DNA of 58,023 bases, taken from positions 4,724-62,746 of the forward strand of contig NZ_BDUF01000076.1 in assembly GCF_002335525.1 (NCBI RefSeq). Direction: 5' to 3'. The first letter of the stretch is position 1. Each line of letters begins with the position of its first letter. Under the pieces are notes generated by a model that was given only the letters and a program-made list of their open reading frames with translations, searched no databases and was not told the DNA's origin. Origin of the DNA: Effusibacillus lacus. GTDB lineage: Bacteria; Bacillota; Bacilli; Tumebacillales; Effusibacillaceae. A program made the position numbers and the translations under genes. Of this stretch, positions 44,652-54,540 are shown in pieces.

Positions 44652-45374
44652 TTACTGTCGGGCCGGATTTGAAGAGAGCTTTTCCGGATCTCCGGAATAG
44701 CCTTTCATTCGGATCAGATCAACTTCTTTCGGACCTTGAATTTGCAATAATCGATCCATACTCCTTAATTCATCCAGCATACCGCCTTGCATAGTCAGTC
44801 CTTTGATAAGCGTTGAAGGATCTCCGATCGCCTCAATCTTATAGGGGGGTGTCAGCAAGCGATCATTGATCCGCACAGTGGGCCCAACGCACATAATGCC
44901 TGTAACCGACCCTATCCTTTCTCCGTTAACGCTTACCGCTTCCGCCCCTGACAGGAAAATTTCGTTCACGAGCCTCATTACGTCCGTGTCATGGGTAACG
45001 GGGTCTGATGACTTTGACCCTCTTTTGCTGTCATCAATCGTAAGCACGATTCCCGGCCCTTTGACGGGGGACGTTCCTGCCAAGATCCTGGCTTTTTCAA
45101 GCGAATTCTGGATATCGGATGTGTCATATTTGGAAGCTTCCTGCTCCAGAGCCAAGATTTGCTTGTTGAGCTCGTTCAGGTGGTTTTCCAGTTCTTTGTT
45201 TTGCTTTTGAATGGCGACCAATTTTTCCTTGGCTTCCAGCACGTCCCTGTTTGAAACGTTCCAGCTTACCTGTTCGTTGACTGTTTGTGTGTGTTTATAT
45301 TGGACTGCCATCATAAAACCAAGGGTTATGGAGATTATGGTCAGCGTCAGTATCAGCCTTGTTTTTGAAGACAA
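44652..45374 (-). CDS. DUF881 family protein, copy 1
   Basis: The 240-residue protein has one N-terminal membrane helix, a leucine-rich coiled coil (KQNKELENHLNELNKQILAL) and the DUF881 domain (EIFLSGAEAVSVNGERIGSV). The start is TTG at 45374 with GGAGTGAGGAGC just upstream, overlapping the divIB end region. It lies between divIB and the second copy, in the position of ylxW/ylxX-type genes of B. subtilis. Confidence 0.88.
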   Translation of the reverse strand: MSSKTRLILTLTIISITLGFMMAVQYKHTQTVNEQVSWNVSNRDVLEAKEKLVAIQKQNKELENHLNELNKQILALEQEASKYDTSDIQNSLEKARILAGTSPVKGPGIVLTIDDSKRGSKSSDPVTHDTDVMRLVNEIFLSGAEAVSVNGERIGSVTGIMCVGPTVRINDRLLTPPYKIEAIGDPSTLIKGLTMQGGMLDELRSMDRLLQIQGPKEVDLIRMKGYSGDPEKLSSNPARQ

Positions 45375-45380
45375 TGCTCC

Positions 45381-46151
45381 TCACTCCTTTTTGGGCTGCT
45401 GCTCCCCCCTGTTGCTGTCGTACCAAGCTTCATCCTCACTATAAATATATATGATTCCGGGAAGCTTTCCCTCTAACTCTTTCTTCCAAAATTTCATATA
45501 AACGTCCAGAGTTGTGGCCAGATTGCCCGGCGGAAAGCGGATTTCAAACCCTTCCACCGTCCAGGCGGACCAGAGATTTTCCTTTTTGTCTTCTTTTTTC
45601 CTGATTTCGAAATGGGATATATGTTCCAACAACTTGCGATCAACCGATACAAGCTGTTCGCAAAATTCTTGCACGTCCCGGTCGGGGATTTGTTTGCCCG
45701 GTTCCACTTCAAGCGTATTCTGTGCAATGATCAGGGGAAGGTTTGTCCCATTTGTGTTTTTGATTGCATCATAGACAGTCGCATCGCTCAGCAGCCTGTA
45801 AAACATGCCGCCGTTCCGCACCAGAACTGCCGCAACCGGTTTCTCGGCAACCGCAATCGTCACATGACCGGGGAACTTGACTTCCACGTCCGCTTTGGCA
45901 ATAAGCGGATACTGCTCCCGAACCTGCTTGTCCACATTCTCAGGTTTAACGTCCCAGAAGTTCATTCCCACTATGACTCCGCTTGCGCTTGCAATCTGGT
46001 CGGCAGGAATCTGGCTGTTGCCGATTACTTGCACGGAACGAATTTTGGACAAGGGAGATGTAAAAAAAACGGCTGCCCCGACCCCCGCAAAAAAAACAAA
46101 AAGGAGAGTCAAAGCCTTCCATCTGGGTTTGCGCTTCTGTCCAGCAACCAT
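45381..46151 (-). CDS. divIB: Cell division protein DivIB (FtsQ)
   Basis: The 256-residue single-span protein has a basic N-terminus, a membrane helix (residues 13-31), a POTRA domain (SKIRSVQVIGNSQIPADQIA) and the FtsQ domain. It joins FtsL and DivIC in the divisome and regulates septal synthesis. It lies after murA, as usual. Confidence 0.93.
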   Translation of the reverse strand: MVAGQKRKPRWKALTLLFVFFAGVGAAVFFTSPLSKIRSVQVIGNSQIPADQIASASGVIVGMNFWDVKPENVDKQVREQYPLIAKADVEVKFPGHVTIAVAEKPVAAVLVRNGGMFYRLLSDATVYDAIKNTNGTNLPLIIAQNTLEVEPGKQIPDRDVQEFCEQLVSVDRKLLEHISHFEIRKKEDKKENLWSAWTVEGFEIRFPPGNLATTLDVYMKFWKKELEGKLPGIIYIYSEDEAWYDSNRGEQQPKKE

Positions 46152-46205
46152 AAGATGCCCCCATAAAAAGGCGGCATATCCTTGTATATGCCGCCGCTTG
46201 TGTTC

Positions 46206-47462
46206 TTAATCTTGGATGCGATGAATTCTTGCGCCAAGGGATGACAGGACATCTTCAATCCGTTCATACCCTCGATCAATATGGTGCGTGTTCTCCACGC
46301 AGGTGGTTCCGTTAGCCGCCAAACCCGCAATAACCAATGCTGCGCCGGCGCGTAAATCTGTGGCTTCCACACTGGCTGCCGTCAACTCGGGTACTCCTTC
46401 GATGAATGCAGTCCGAAGATCCACTTTAATCCGCGCCCCCATCCGGCGAAGTTCGCTGACATGTTTGAATCTTTCTTCGAAAACAGTCTCCGAAACAATG
46501 GATGTCCCTTTTGCGACAGTCAGCATGGCCATGAAGGGAGCTTGCAGGTCGGTCGGAAATCCCGGGTAGTAGGATGTCTGGATTCTATCTACGGCAGTCA
46601 AAGGATTACTAGATTTTACAGTCATTATATCACGACCCAACTCGATTTCAACACCGGTTTCCCTTAATTTGGTAAGCACAACTCCTAGGTGGGAGGGATT
46701 TACGTTTTCCAGCAGGATGTTCCCGTTTGTGACTGCGGCTGCGACCAGCAAAGTGCCTGTCACGATCCGGTCAGGAATAATGGTGTGTTCTGTCGGAGTC
46801 AGCTCCGCTACGCCCTCCACATAGATGGTGTCTTCCCCGGCACCGGTTATTTTGGCCCCCATCTTGTTCAGGTAGGTGGCCAAATCCACGATTTCAGGTT
46901 CCCGGGCCGCATTTCCGATCATGGTTGTGCCGTTTGCCAAAGACGCTGCCATTAAGATGTTTTCAGTGGCGCCCACACTCGGGATGTCTAAATAAATCGA
47001 GGTTCCCTTCAACCGGTTTGCCTGGCAGAACAGGTACCCGTGACTTTCCCGGATGTCCGCCCCCATGGCAGTCAAACCTTTGGTATGCAGGTCGATCGGT
47101 CTGGACCCAATGGTGCATCCTCCCGGTTTTGACACCCGCACCGATCCGAAACGGGATAAAAGCGGCCCCATAAGGAATATGGAGGATCTCATTTGACGCA
47201 TTAATTCATCGGGAACTTCGGTTGAATGAATGGGAGTCGGATCCACCGTAACGGTGGAGCCTCTTCTGAATACACGAGCGCCAAGGCTTCGCAAGATTTC
47301 TTCCATAACACGTATATCTTGCAAATCCGGAACATCATGAATCACGCTTTCCCCCTTGGCCATCACACTGGCGGCCAGGATCGGCAGGGCTGCATTTTTT
47401 GCGCCATGCACACGAACGGAACCAATGAGAGGTTTGCCACCCTCAATGGCAAGTCGTTCCAC
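46206..47462 (-). CDS. murA: UDP-N-acetylglucosamine 1-carboxyvinyltransferase
   Basis: The 418-residue enzyme transfers enolpyruvate to UDP-GlcNAc, the first committed step of peptidoglycan synthesis. Catalytic Cys116 is in SKPGGCTIGSRPIDLH, and the start region has EGGKPLIGSVRVHGAKNAAL. It starts with GTG at 47462. Its place inside the dcw cluster next to murB is usual in many Bacilli. Confidence 0.96.
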   Translation of the reverse strand: MERLAIEGGKPLIGSVRVHGAKNAALPILAASVMAKGESVIHDVPDLQDIRVMEEILRSLGARVFRRGSTVTVDPTPIHSTEVPDELMRQMRSSIFLMGPLLSRFGSVRVSKPGGCTIGSRPIDLHTKGLTAMGADIRESHGYLFCQANRLKGTSIYLDIPSVGATENILMAASLANGTTMIGNAAREPEIVDLATYLNKMGAKITGAGEDTIYVEGVAELTPTEHTIIPDRIVTGTLLVAAAVTNGNILLENVNPSHLGVVLTKLRETGVEIELGRDIMTVKSSNPLTAVDRIQTSYYPGFPTDLQAPFMAMLTVAKGTSIVSETVFEERFKHVSELRRMGARIKVDLRTAFIEGVPELTAASVEATDLRAGAALVIAGLAANGTTCVENTHHIDRGYERIEDVLSSLGARIHRIQD

Positions 47463-47489
47463 CTCATCACCCCCACGATCTCCTTGTTG

Positions 47490-48407
47490 TCAGTCCTCTC
47501 CTACGATTCGCACTTCAGGGATGAGAGAAACGCCGTAACGATTACGGACAGTCGTCTGCGCCAACTCAATCAGCGCAAGAACGTCGGAAGCCTGTGCTTT
47601 GTCAATATTGACAATAAAGTTGGCGTGCAGATCGGAGATTTGCGCACCTCCGATACGGGTCCCCTTCAGGCCTGCCTGTTCGATCAATAAGCCCGCATGG
47701 GTTCCCTCCGGATTTCGAAACACGGATCCACAGTTGGGCAGTTGCAGAGGTTGTGTGGTTTGCCTGCGTTTGGTCCAGTTCCGAACCTTCGCCTGCATTT
47801 CTTCCGTATTTCCCGGTCTCAGTTGAAAGGTTGCCCGAACCACGATCCGCGGATGATCTTTCAGAATGCTGTACCTGTAAGCAAACTGGAGATCATGATT
47901 TTGAAGAGTTACAAGGGAGCCATCCTCTTCTACAATTTCGGCGCTGAGGAGCACCTCTCTTGTTTCTCCTCCATGCGCCCCGGCATTCATCATGACAGCC
48001 CCGCCAACTGTTCCCGGAATACCGGTTGCAAATTCAAGCCCTTGCAGACCGTTGCGAATCGCAGTATTTGCCGCTGACACATAAGACCGGCCGGCTTGGG
48101 CAGTCAACTGGTTGGTAGACCCATCAACGGACAGATCCGCAAAGTTGTCCGCCAGCTTGATAACGACTCCGCGCATCCCGCCGTCACGCACCAGCAGATT
48201 GGATCCCCTGCCGATTACATACCAGGGAATATGGTGCTCCGCACATATTCTGGCCAATGCTTGAAGATGTTCCACTTTCGTGGGAATAACAAACACATCC
48301 GCAGGGCCGCCAATTTTCCACGTAGTATGTCTGGAGAGCGGTTCATCAAAAAGAATCGTGCCGAGGTCAAGCCCGTGAAAAATGGATTGCCAATCGTTGC
48401 TGCTCAT
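47490..48407 (-). CDS. murB: UDP-N-acetylenolpyruvoylglucosamine reductase
   Basis: The 305-residue flavoenzyme of the type without the extra domain has HTTWKIGGPADVFVIP and VIGRGSNLLVRDGGMRGVVI for FAD, the proton donor serine in NCGSVFRNPEG, and the ending SLIPEVRIVGE. It makes UDP-MurNAc with NADPH. The ATG at 48407 follows GGAGGTTCGT. Confidence 0.96.
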   Translation of the reverse strand: MSSNDWQSIFHGLDLGTILFDEPLSRHTTWKIGGPADVFVIPTKVEHLQALARICAEHHIPWYVIGRGSNLLVRDGGMRGVVIKLADNFADLSVDGSTNQLTAQAGRSYVSAANTAIRNGLQGLEFATGIPGTVGGAVMMNAGAHGGETREVLLSAEIVEEDGSLVTLQNHDLQFAYRYSILKDHPRIVVRATFQLRPGNTEEMQAKVRNWTKRRQTTQPLQLPNCGSVFRNPEGTHAGLLIEQAGLKGTRIGGAQISDLHANFIVNIDKAQASDVLALIELAQTTVRNRYGVSLIPEVRIVGED

Positions 48408-48503
48408 ACGAACCTCCGTAATCCGGTCAATGTGTTCAGCGCCTACGTACCCTATACTATGCTTCCCCCACCGATGTGTGACAGGAGCCCAGAGAGACAC
48501 CGG

Positions 48504-49616
48504 TTATTTCACCAACTCCATAATTGTTCGATGAATGTTCGACATCGCTTCCGGAAGACCAAGCGCCTTGCTCCGCTCCTTCATCTTCCGGAGGTCGGAC
48601 GGGGATTCCATCAGCCTCTGAATGGCCTGGAACAGAAGCCCGGGAGTCAGTTCCGATTCCCTGATCATCACTCCGGCGCCCGCATCCGCCAGCCATCTGG
48701 CATTATATTCCTGATGATTGTTGGTGACGTAAGGCGAAGGAATGTAAATCCCGGGTACGCCCAGTGCCGTAGCTTCTGCAATTGTGGTGGCTCCTGCCCG
48801 GGAGACAAGCAGGTCGGATCCTGCCAACAGAGGCGGCATGTTGTAGACAAACGGCTGGACAAAAATGCCCGACTGCGGACCGAAACCTGTGCGTTTCAAT
48901 TGACCGGCCACATCCTCGTAATGGATCTGACCCGTAATATAGAGCAATTGAAACCGTCTCTGGTTGGACACCGACTCGAGCATACTCAGGACAGCATCGT
49001 TGATCGGTTTCGCCCCCCGGGATCCGGATACGATTACGACCGTTTTTTTCTCCGGATCGAGGCCCAATTCCTGTTTGACCTGACGAGTCTCGTCAGGCGT
49101 CACCTTCACCACTTCGCTGGCTCTTGGGTTTCCTGCAACAACCACCTTGTGTTTTACATTGGAGAAATAGTTCACCGATCCCTCGAAGGATACCCCGATC
49201 CGATCGGCAAAACGGCTCAGGGACCGGTTGGTAAGTCCGGGGAAGACATCCATTTCGTGAATGTATGTCGGAATGGCCAGCATTTTGGCCATGAAGACAA
49301 CGGGCGCCACCACATACCCCCCGCAGCCGATTACCACATCAGGCTGGTATTCTTTCAGAATCCTGCGGGCTTGCAGCAGCCCTTTGCCAAGCCTTGCAAA
49401 GGTCTTTAGCGTGTCCGACGACAAGCTTCTCTTCAGTCCGCTGACTTCAATCGTACGAAAAGCAAAACCCGAGCGGGGTACAATGTCACTTTCCAGCCCC
49501 CGCTCGGTTCCTATGTAAAGGATCTCCGCCTGTTCCACTTCAGAGAAATATCTTGCTATCGCCAAGGCCGGGTAGATATGCCCACCCGTTCCTCCACCCG
49601 TAACAACGATCTTCAA
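48504..49616 (-). CDS. murG: Lipid II synthase MurG
   Basis: The 370-residue glycosyltransferase adds GlcNAc to lipid I on the inner membrane face. It begins with IVVTGGGTGGHIYPALAIAR and has SRAGATTIAEATALGVPGIY for UDP binding. The family start corresponds to TTG at 49616; the 11 codons upstream, also opened by TTG, are not typical. It follows spoVE, as in B. subtilis. Confidence 0.94.
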   Translation of the reverse strand: MKIVVTGGGTGGHIYPALAIARYFSEVEQAEILYIGTERGLESDIVPRSGFAFRTIEVSGLKRSLSSDTLKTFARLGKGLLQARRILKEYQPDVVIGCGGYVVAPVVFMAKMLAIPTYIHEMDVFPGLTNRSLSRFADRIGVSFEGSVNYFSNVKHKVVVAGNPRASEVVKVTPDETRQVKQELGLDPEKKTVVIVSGSRGAKPINDAVLSMLESVSNQRRFQLLYITGQIHYEDVAGQLKRTGFGPQSGIFVQPFVYNMPPLLAGSDLLVSRAGATTIAEATALGVPGIYIPSPYVTNNHQEYNARWLADAGAGVMIRESELTPGLLFQAIQRLMESPSDLRKMKERSKALGLPEAMSNIHRTIMELVK

Positions 49617-49664
49617 GCTGATCCACACCCGCTTTCTCCCGTTAGGCAAGCTTGCAAGTCAATT

Positions 49665-50762
49665 TTAGCGCGAGTGGCGGGAAATGTTCAAGAGAATTCC
49701 AACCCCGGTCAACATCAGGAGCAGGGAGGAACCGCCGTAACTGATGAAAGGCAGGGTGATCCCCGTTACAGGCATGGAGCCGGTGACCACTCCGATGTTG
49801 ATGATGACTTGAACCGCGATCATGGCTGTAATTCCGATAGCCAGCAAACTGCCAAAGGGATCCCTGGCGGTGATGGCCACGCGTACCCCCCGCCAAAGCA
49901 GCAGCAGGAACAGCATGATAACGGTGGCCCCTCCGATGAACCCCAGTTCTTCCGCCAAAATACAGAAGATAAAGTCAGTCTGCGGTTCCGGCAGGTACAA
50001 AAACTTCTGGCGGGAACGGCCCAGCCCAAGTCCCATCAGCCCCCCCGGCCCCAACGCGTAAAGCGACTGAATGATTTGGTATCCCTCACCAAGCTCGTAT
50101 TTCCACGGATCCAGGAATGCAAAAATCCGCTTGAGCCGGTAAGGCGCCACCATGACCAAAGCAGCAAAAGCCGGAATCGCCAGGGACGCCAATCCAAGCA
50201 AATGACTGACCCTTGCCCCCGCCGCAAAAATCAGGATAATGGTGGTGCCCGCAATGACTGTGCTCTGGCCCAGGTCAGGTTCCAGCATGATCAGTCCCAA
50301 CGCCAGAACCAGAATGGACAGGGGAGGAAGCAGACCTTTCCTGAAATGATGGATCTGATTCTGATGCCTTTCCAGATACCAGGCGAAAAAAACGATCAAT
50401 CCCAATTTGGCCGCTTCTGACGGCTGAATGCCGAATGAGCCGATTCCCAGCCATGCCTGGGAACCGTTCCGCTCCACTCCAAGCGGAGTCAGAACGAGAA
50501 TCAGCAGCAAAAAACAGACCAGCATGATGGTTTTGGCACATTTTTTCAACCGGGTGTAATGGAAGTTCATCATGAAAAACATCATGCCAAGTCCCGCGAT
50601 TGCCCACAGCAACTGGCGTTTGGCAAAATAGAAGCTGTCCCCGTACGTTCCTTCCGCTTTAATCGCACTTGCGCTGTATACAATCACGACGCCAAGCCCG
50701 AGCAGCAGAAGAACCGTCACAATAATGATCAAATCCGGATTTTTGCGATCGTACGCCTGCAA
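49665..50762 (-). CDS. spoVE: SEDS-family protein SpoVE/FtsW
   Basis: The 365-residue protein has about ten membrane helices and the SEDS motifs GLGVVIVYSASAIKAEG, FGIQPSEAAKLGLIVF and SYGGSSLLLMLTGVGILLNI. SEDS proteins polymerise lipid II with a partner class B PBP. Its place between murD and murG and the upstream spoVD make SpoVE the better name, though it may also serve vegetative division as FtsW. The start is TTG after AAGGGGGATC. Confidence 0.9.
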   Translation of the reverse strand: MQAYDRKNPDLIIIVTVLLLLGLGVVIVYSASAIKAEGTYGDSFYFAKRQLLWAIAGLGMMFFMMNFHYTRLKKCAKTIMLVCFLLLILVLTPLGVERNGSQAWLGIGSFGIQPSEAAKLGLIVFFAWYLERHQNQIHHFRKGLLPPLSILVLALGLIMLEPDLGQSTVIAGTTIILIFAAGARVSHLLGLASLAIPAFAALVMVAPYRLKRIFAFLDPWKYELGEGYQIIQSLYALGPGGLMGLGLGRSRQKFLYLPEPQTDFIFCILAEELGFIGGATVIMLFLLLLWRGVRVAITARDPFGSLLAIGITAMIAVQVIINIGVVTGSMPVTGITLPFISYGGSSLLLMLTGVGILLNISRHSR

Positions 50763-50794
50763 TTGAGATCCCCCTTCTCGGTCTCGTCCAATCG

Positions 50795-52150
50795 CTACAT
50801 TGTATGCACGGCGTCTTTAAAAATACGTCCCCTTTCTTCAAACGAACTGTACATGTCCCAACTGGCGCAAGCGGGTGAAAGCAGAACCGAATCCCCTGTT
50901 TCCGCAGCATTGGCTGCAATGGAAACCGCTTCCTCAATGGAACCGGCCTTGAACCTTGTCAGGACGCCGGCCTTCTCGGCCGCAGCCGCCAACTTGTCAG
51001 CCGATTGCCCCAGAGTGACGATCGCTTTCACATGTTTTTGAAAAACGGGAATCAGCTCGGCGAAATCGGTTCCGCGATCAAGGCCGCCTGCTATCAGCAC
51101 CACCGGGTTGGAGAAGGACGTAATGGCCCTTGTGGCCGCTTCCGCATTGGTGGCCTTTGAATCATTGTAGTAGGTGACCCCATTTTTCTCGGCCACGAAT
51201 TCCAAGCGGTGCTCGACTCCTTTGAACCCGCGGATTCCCTCGCGAATGGATCCGGGGGACGCACCGGCAGAATAGGCTATGGCAGTGGCTGCCAAAACGT
51301 TTTCCAGATTGTGGGCCCCTTTGATGGGAATGTCATTCAACCGGCATACAGGGACGTCCTGGCCGCTGGATCGAACGATGATACTTTCATCCTTGACAAA
51401 AACTCCCTCTTCCAATCTTTTCCGGATACTGAACGGAAAAATCCGCCCCTGCAAAGAGTTTGCCAGTTCCATTACCGCCGGCTGATCCGCGTTCAGCACA
51501 GCCACGTCATTTTCCGCCTGGTTGCGGAAGAGGCGGCTTTTGGCGGCAATATACTCCTCCATGGTGCCATGATAGTCCAGATGCGCTTTATACAAGTTGA
51601 GCAGCGCCCCGATTCGCGGACGGAAGGTGTCGGTACCCAACAATTGGAAAGAAGACAGTTCCGCCACCAGCCATTGATCCGCCCGCACTTCTTCCACGAT
51701 TTCGGACAGCGCGGTACCAATGTTGCCCGCGACCACCGGATTGAGTCCGGCCGCTTTCAGAATCTCACCCGTCAGTGTGGTGGTCGTGGTTTTCCCGTTG
51801 GATCCTGTGATTCCAATAATGGGGGCTTTAGCAAACTGATAGGCAACCTCCACTTCCGTAACGATCGGAATTCCCAATGCCAGTGCCTGTTGAATCGGGG
51901 CTGCCGTATAAGGGATTCCCGGATTTTTCACAAGCAGGTCAAGATTCGGGGAGACAATCCCTTCCGGGTGCCCGCCGCAAATCACTTCGATTCCCAGTTT
52001 CCCAAGTTCGTCCGGGACATCGCCGAAAGATTCGCGCTCCTTTTGATCATTTGCAACCACCCGGGCTCCATGTTTGTTCAATAAACGGGCAACGGCCGCG
52101 CCACTCCGGGCGAGGCCTAAAACCAAAACGTTCTTCCCCTGATAATCCAT
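50795..52150 (-). CDS. murD: UDP-N-acetylmuramoylalanine--D-glutamate ligase
   Basis: The 451-residue Mur ligase has the ATP loop PIIGITGSNGKTTTTTLTGE, the middle KAHLDYHGTMEEY and the late YNDSKATNAEAATRAI motif. It adds D-glutamate to UDP-MurNAc-L-Ala. It lies between mraY and spoVE. Confidence 0.96.
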   Translation of the reverse strand: MDYQGKNVLVLGLARSGAAVARLLNKHGARVVANDQKERESFGDVPDELGKLGIEVICGGHPEGIVSPNLDLLVKNPGIPYTAAPIQQALALGIPIVTEVEVAYQFAKAPIIGITGSNGKTTTTTLTGEILKAAGLNPVVAGNIGTALSEIVEEVRADQWLVAELSSFQLLGTDTFRPRIGALLNLYKAHLDYHGTMEEYIAAKSRLFRNQAENDVAVLNADQPAVMELANSLQGRIFPFSIRKRLEEGVFVKDESIIVRSSGQDVPVCRLNDIPIKGAHNLENVLAATAIAYSAGASPGSIREGIRGFKGVEHRLEFVAEKNGVTYYNDSKATNAEAATRAITSFSNPVVLIAGGLDRGTDFAELIPVFQKHVKAIVTLGQSADKLAAAAEKAGVLTRFKAGSIEEAVSIAANAAETGDSVLLSPACASWDMYSSFEERGRIFKDAVHTM

Positions 52151-52178
52151 TGTGGTAGAGCTCCTTCATTCTGCTTAT

Positions 52179-53138
52179 TTAGAAGTAAGCTGACAAAGCA
52201 GCCATGGAACAGGCCAAACCGGCAGCCCAGAAGGTGGCGACCACCCGCCATTCGGACCAGCCGGAAAGCTCAAAATGGTGGTGTAAAGGACTCATTTTGA
52301 ATACCCGCTTGCCAAAAACCTGAAACGAAAATACCTGGATCAGGACGGACAAGGTTTCAGCCACAAACACGAACCCGATCAGCACCAACAGGAGCTCCGT
52401 CTTGGTCAGGATCGCTGCGGCAGCCAGTCCGCCACCCAGGGCCAGCGACCCGGTGTCCCCCATGAACACTTTGGCGGGGTGTGCGTTAAACACAAGAAAT
52501 CCAAGCAGAGCCCCTGCCATTGCGGCACAAAAAATGGCCACATCAAACTGGCTCGACCAGACCGCCGCAATCAGAGCATAGGTGGCAAACGCAATAGCCG
52601 AGGTTCCGGCCGCCAAACCGTCCAACCCGTCTGTCAGGTTGACCCCGTTGGTCGTGCCGATCAGCACAAGAAACAGAAATACAGCATATAACAAGCCCAA
52701 GTCCCATGTACTATCAGTAAACGGAACCGATACGGAAAAGTCAAATTGTTGAATGTATAAGACCGCAAAGAAAATGGCCGAAACGAGAATCTGTCCCAAT
52801 AACTTCTGTCTGGCGCGAAGTCCCAGATTCCGCTTCATCACCACTTTGATGTAATCATCCAGAAACCCGACCAGGCCAAACCCGAGCGTGACCAGAAGCA
52901 GCAGCCACAACTCGGAGGATCTGTCCGAGAATTGAATGGAGGTAATGGCCAGGGCGACAAGAAAGATGGTCCCCCCCATGGTTGGGGTTCCTGCCTTCTT
53001 CTGATGTCCCTGCGGGCCTTCTGAGCGGATCGCCTGCCCAAATTTCAATCGTCTCAATACAGGTATAAACAGGGGGCCGATAACTACGGCGATCAAAAAC
53101 GCCACCCCGGCTGTCCAAAACAACGCTTGCAATTCCAT
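52179..53138 (-). CDS. mraY: Phospho-MurNAc-pentapeptide transferase
   Basis: The 319-residue membrane enzyme has about ten helices and the motifs [47 protein letters not shown] and [15 protein letters not shown], with the catalytic aspartates. It makes lipid I. Confidence 0.97.
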   Translation of the reverse strand: MELQALFWTAGVAFLIAVVIGPLFIPVLRRLKFGQAIRSEGPQGHQKKAGTPTMGGTIFLVALAITSIQFSDRSSELWLLLLVTLGFGLVGFLDDYIKVVMKRNLGLRARQKLLGQILVSAIFFAVLYIQQFDFSVSVPFTDSTWDLGLLYAVFLFLVLIGTTNGVNLTDGLDGLAAGTSAIAFATYALIAAVWSSQFDVAIFCAAMAGALLGFLVFNAHPAKVFMGDTGSLALGGGLAAAAILTKTELLLVLIGFVFVAETLSVLIQVFSFQVFGKRVFKMSPLHHHFELSGWSEWRVVATFWAAGLACSMAALSAYF

Positions 53139-53151
53139 TCCGCGGTCCCCC

Positions 53152-54540
53152 TTACGCCAACAACCCAGCTGCGATTTCTTCCATCTTCATCCCTCGTGAA
53201 GCTTTTACAAGTATGACAGGGAACTCTTTGTCTGCGATACAGTGTTGAATATATTCGATTGCCTGCTGTTTGGTTTCCGCCATAAAAATCCGGTCTTTGG
53301 CGAATCCGGCATCCTCGGCGCCCCTTGCGATATCCGCGGCGTGTTGGCCAAGGGTCACCAGCAGGTCAATCCGCAGATGCCCTGCCTTTCGGCCCACTTC
53401 ATAATGCATCTCCGCTGCCAGATCCCCCAGTTCCAGCATATCTCCGATGGCAGCCACCCTGAAATCGGTCCCGGGTGTATCGGACAACATCTTCAAGGCC
53501 GCCTTCATCGAAGTAGGGCTGGCATTATAGGCGTCATTGACAATATATCCGCCGGCGGGACGGGCTCTTACTTCCATTCTCATGGCTGACAAGGCGGTCT
53601 TTGACAAACCGCTTGCAATTTCGCCGACGGACATGCCAAGATGACGTCCAACCGCAACCGCAGCCAAAGCATTTCCCACTTGATGAACACCCGGAACCGG
53701 AAGCCGGTACTCAAGCCCCTCCCCTTCCACCCGGAAAGAGGTGCCTTCCAAACCGAGAGAGCGGATGTCGACGGCTCGGTAATCGTTATTTTCTTCAAAC
53801 CCAAACCATTGGGTCAAGCAGGGGATTCTGTCAGCGAGAGCCCGCAGCAGCGGCTCGTCACCATGCAGCAAAGCCAAACCGTCCGGGGACAATGCCTCAA
53901 TCAGCTCGAATTTGGCTCTGGCGATTCCTTCCCGGGAACCCAGAAACTCGATGTGCGCCTCCCCGATGTTTGTGATAACGCCAATCTCGGGCGCTGCAAT
54001 GTCGGCAAGCAGTGCAATCTCTCCTCTGCCGCTCATCCCCATTTCCAGCACGGCCACATCCGTATCCGGCTCCAATGTCAGCACCATGAGAGGCAGTCCG
54101 ATATGGTTATTGAGATTGCCTTGTGTTTTTTGCACTTTAAACCGTTCGGAAAGCACCTGGGCGATCATATCCTTGGTTGAGGTCTTTCCATTACTACCCG
54201 TAACGCCGACCACCTTTGTCCGGAGCGTGCGGCGGTATGCCTTTGCGATTTTTTGGAGGGCGGCAAGCGTATCATCAACCCCGATGAACGCAAGTTTCCC
54301 TACAGATTGTTCGGGCAGAGGCCGGTTTTTTTGCCATAGGGCAGCCACAGCCCCATTGTCAACCGCCTGGGACAGGAACTCATGTGCGTCATGCCGCTCC
54401 CCGATCAGCGGCACGAAAAGACACCCGGTCATTTGCTTCCGCGAGTCTGTGGAAACTCCATGTATCACAAGGGCAGGGTCGCCTTTCAGCAGTTCCCCTT
54501 CCGCCATGTTCACGATTTCTTGGATGCTGGCCCGGATCAT
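53152..54540 (-). CDS. murF: UDP-MurNAc-tripeptide--D-Ala-D-Ala ligase
   Basis: The 462-residue Mur ligase has [40 protein letters not shown] and the late [18 protein letters not shown] motif typical of MurF. It starts four bases inside the end of murE (ATGA). Confidence 0.96.
   Translation of the reverse strand: MIRASIQEIVNMAEGELLKGDPALVIHGVSTDSRKQMTGCLFVPLIGERHDAHEFLSQAVDNGAVAALWQKNRPLPEQSVGKLAFIGVDDTLAALQKIAKAYRRTLRTKVVGVTGSNGKTSTKDMIAQVLSERFKVQKTQGNLNNHIGLPLMVLTLEPDTDVAVLEMGMSGRGEIALLADIAAPEIGVITNIGEAHIEFLGSREGIARAKFELIEALSPDGLALLHGDEPLLRALADRIPCLTQWFGFEENNDYRAVDIRSLGLEGTSFRVEGEGLEYRLPVPGVHQVGNALAAVAVGRHLGMSVGEIASGLSKTALSAMRMEVRARPAGGYIVNDAYNASPTSMKAALKMLSDTPGTDFRVAAIGDMLELGDLAAEMHYEVGRKAGHLRIDLLVTLGQHAADIARGAEDAGFAKDRIFMAETKQQAIEYIQHCIADKEFPVILVKASRGMKMEEIAAGLLA

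Noticed and set aside
48096-49409. 437-codon plus-strand frame opposite murB and murG
   Set aside because: Antisense shadow; composition is rich in His, Arg and Cys, as expected from complementing a real gene.
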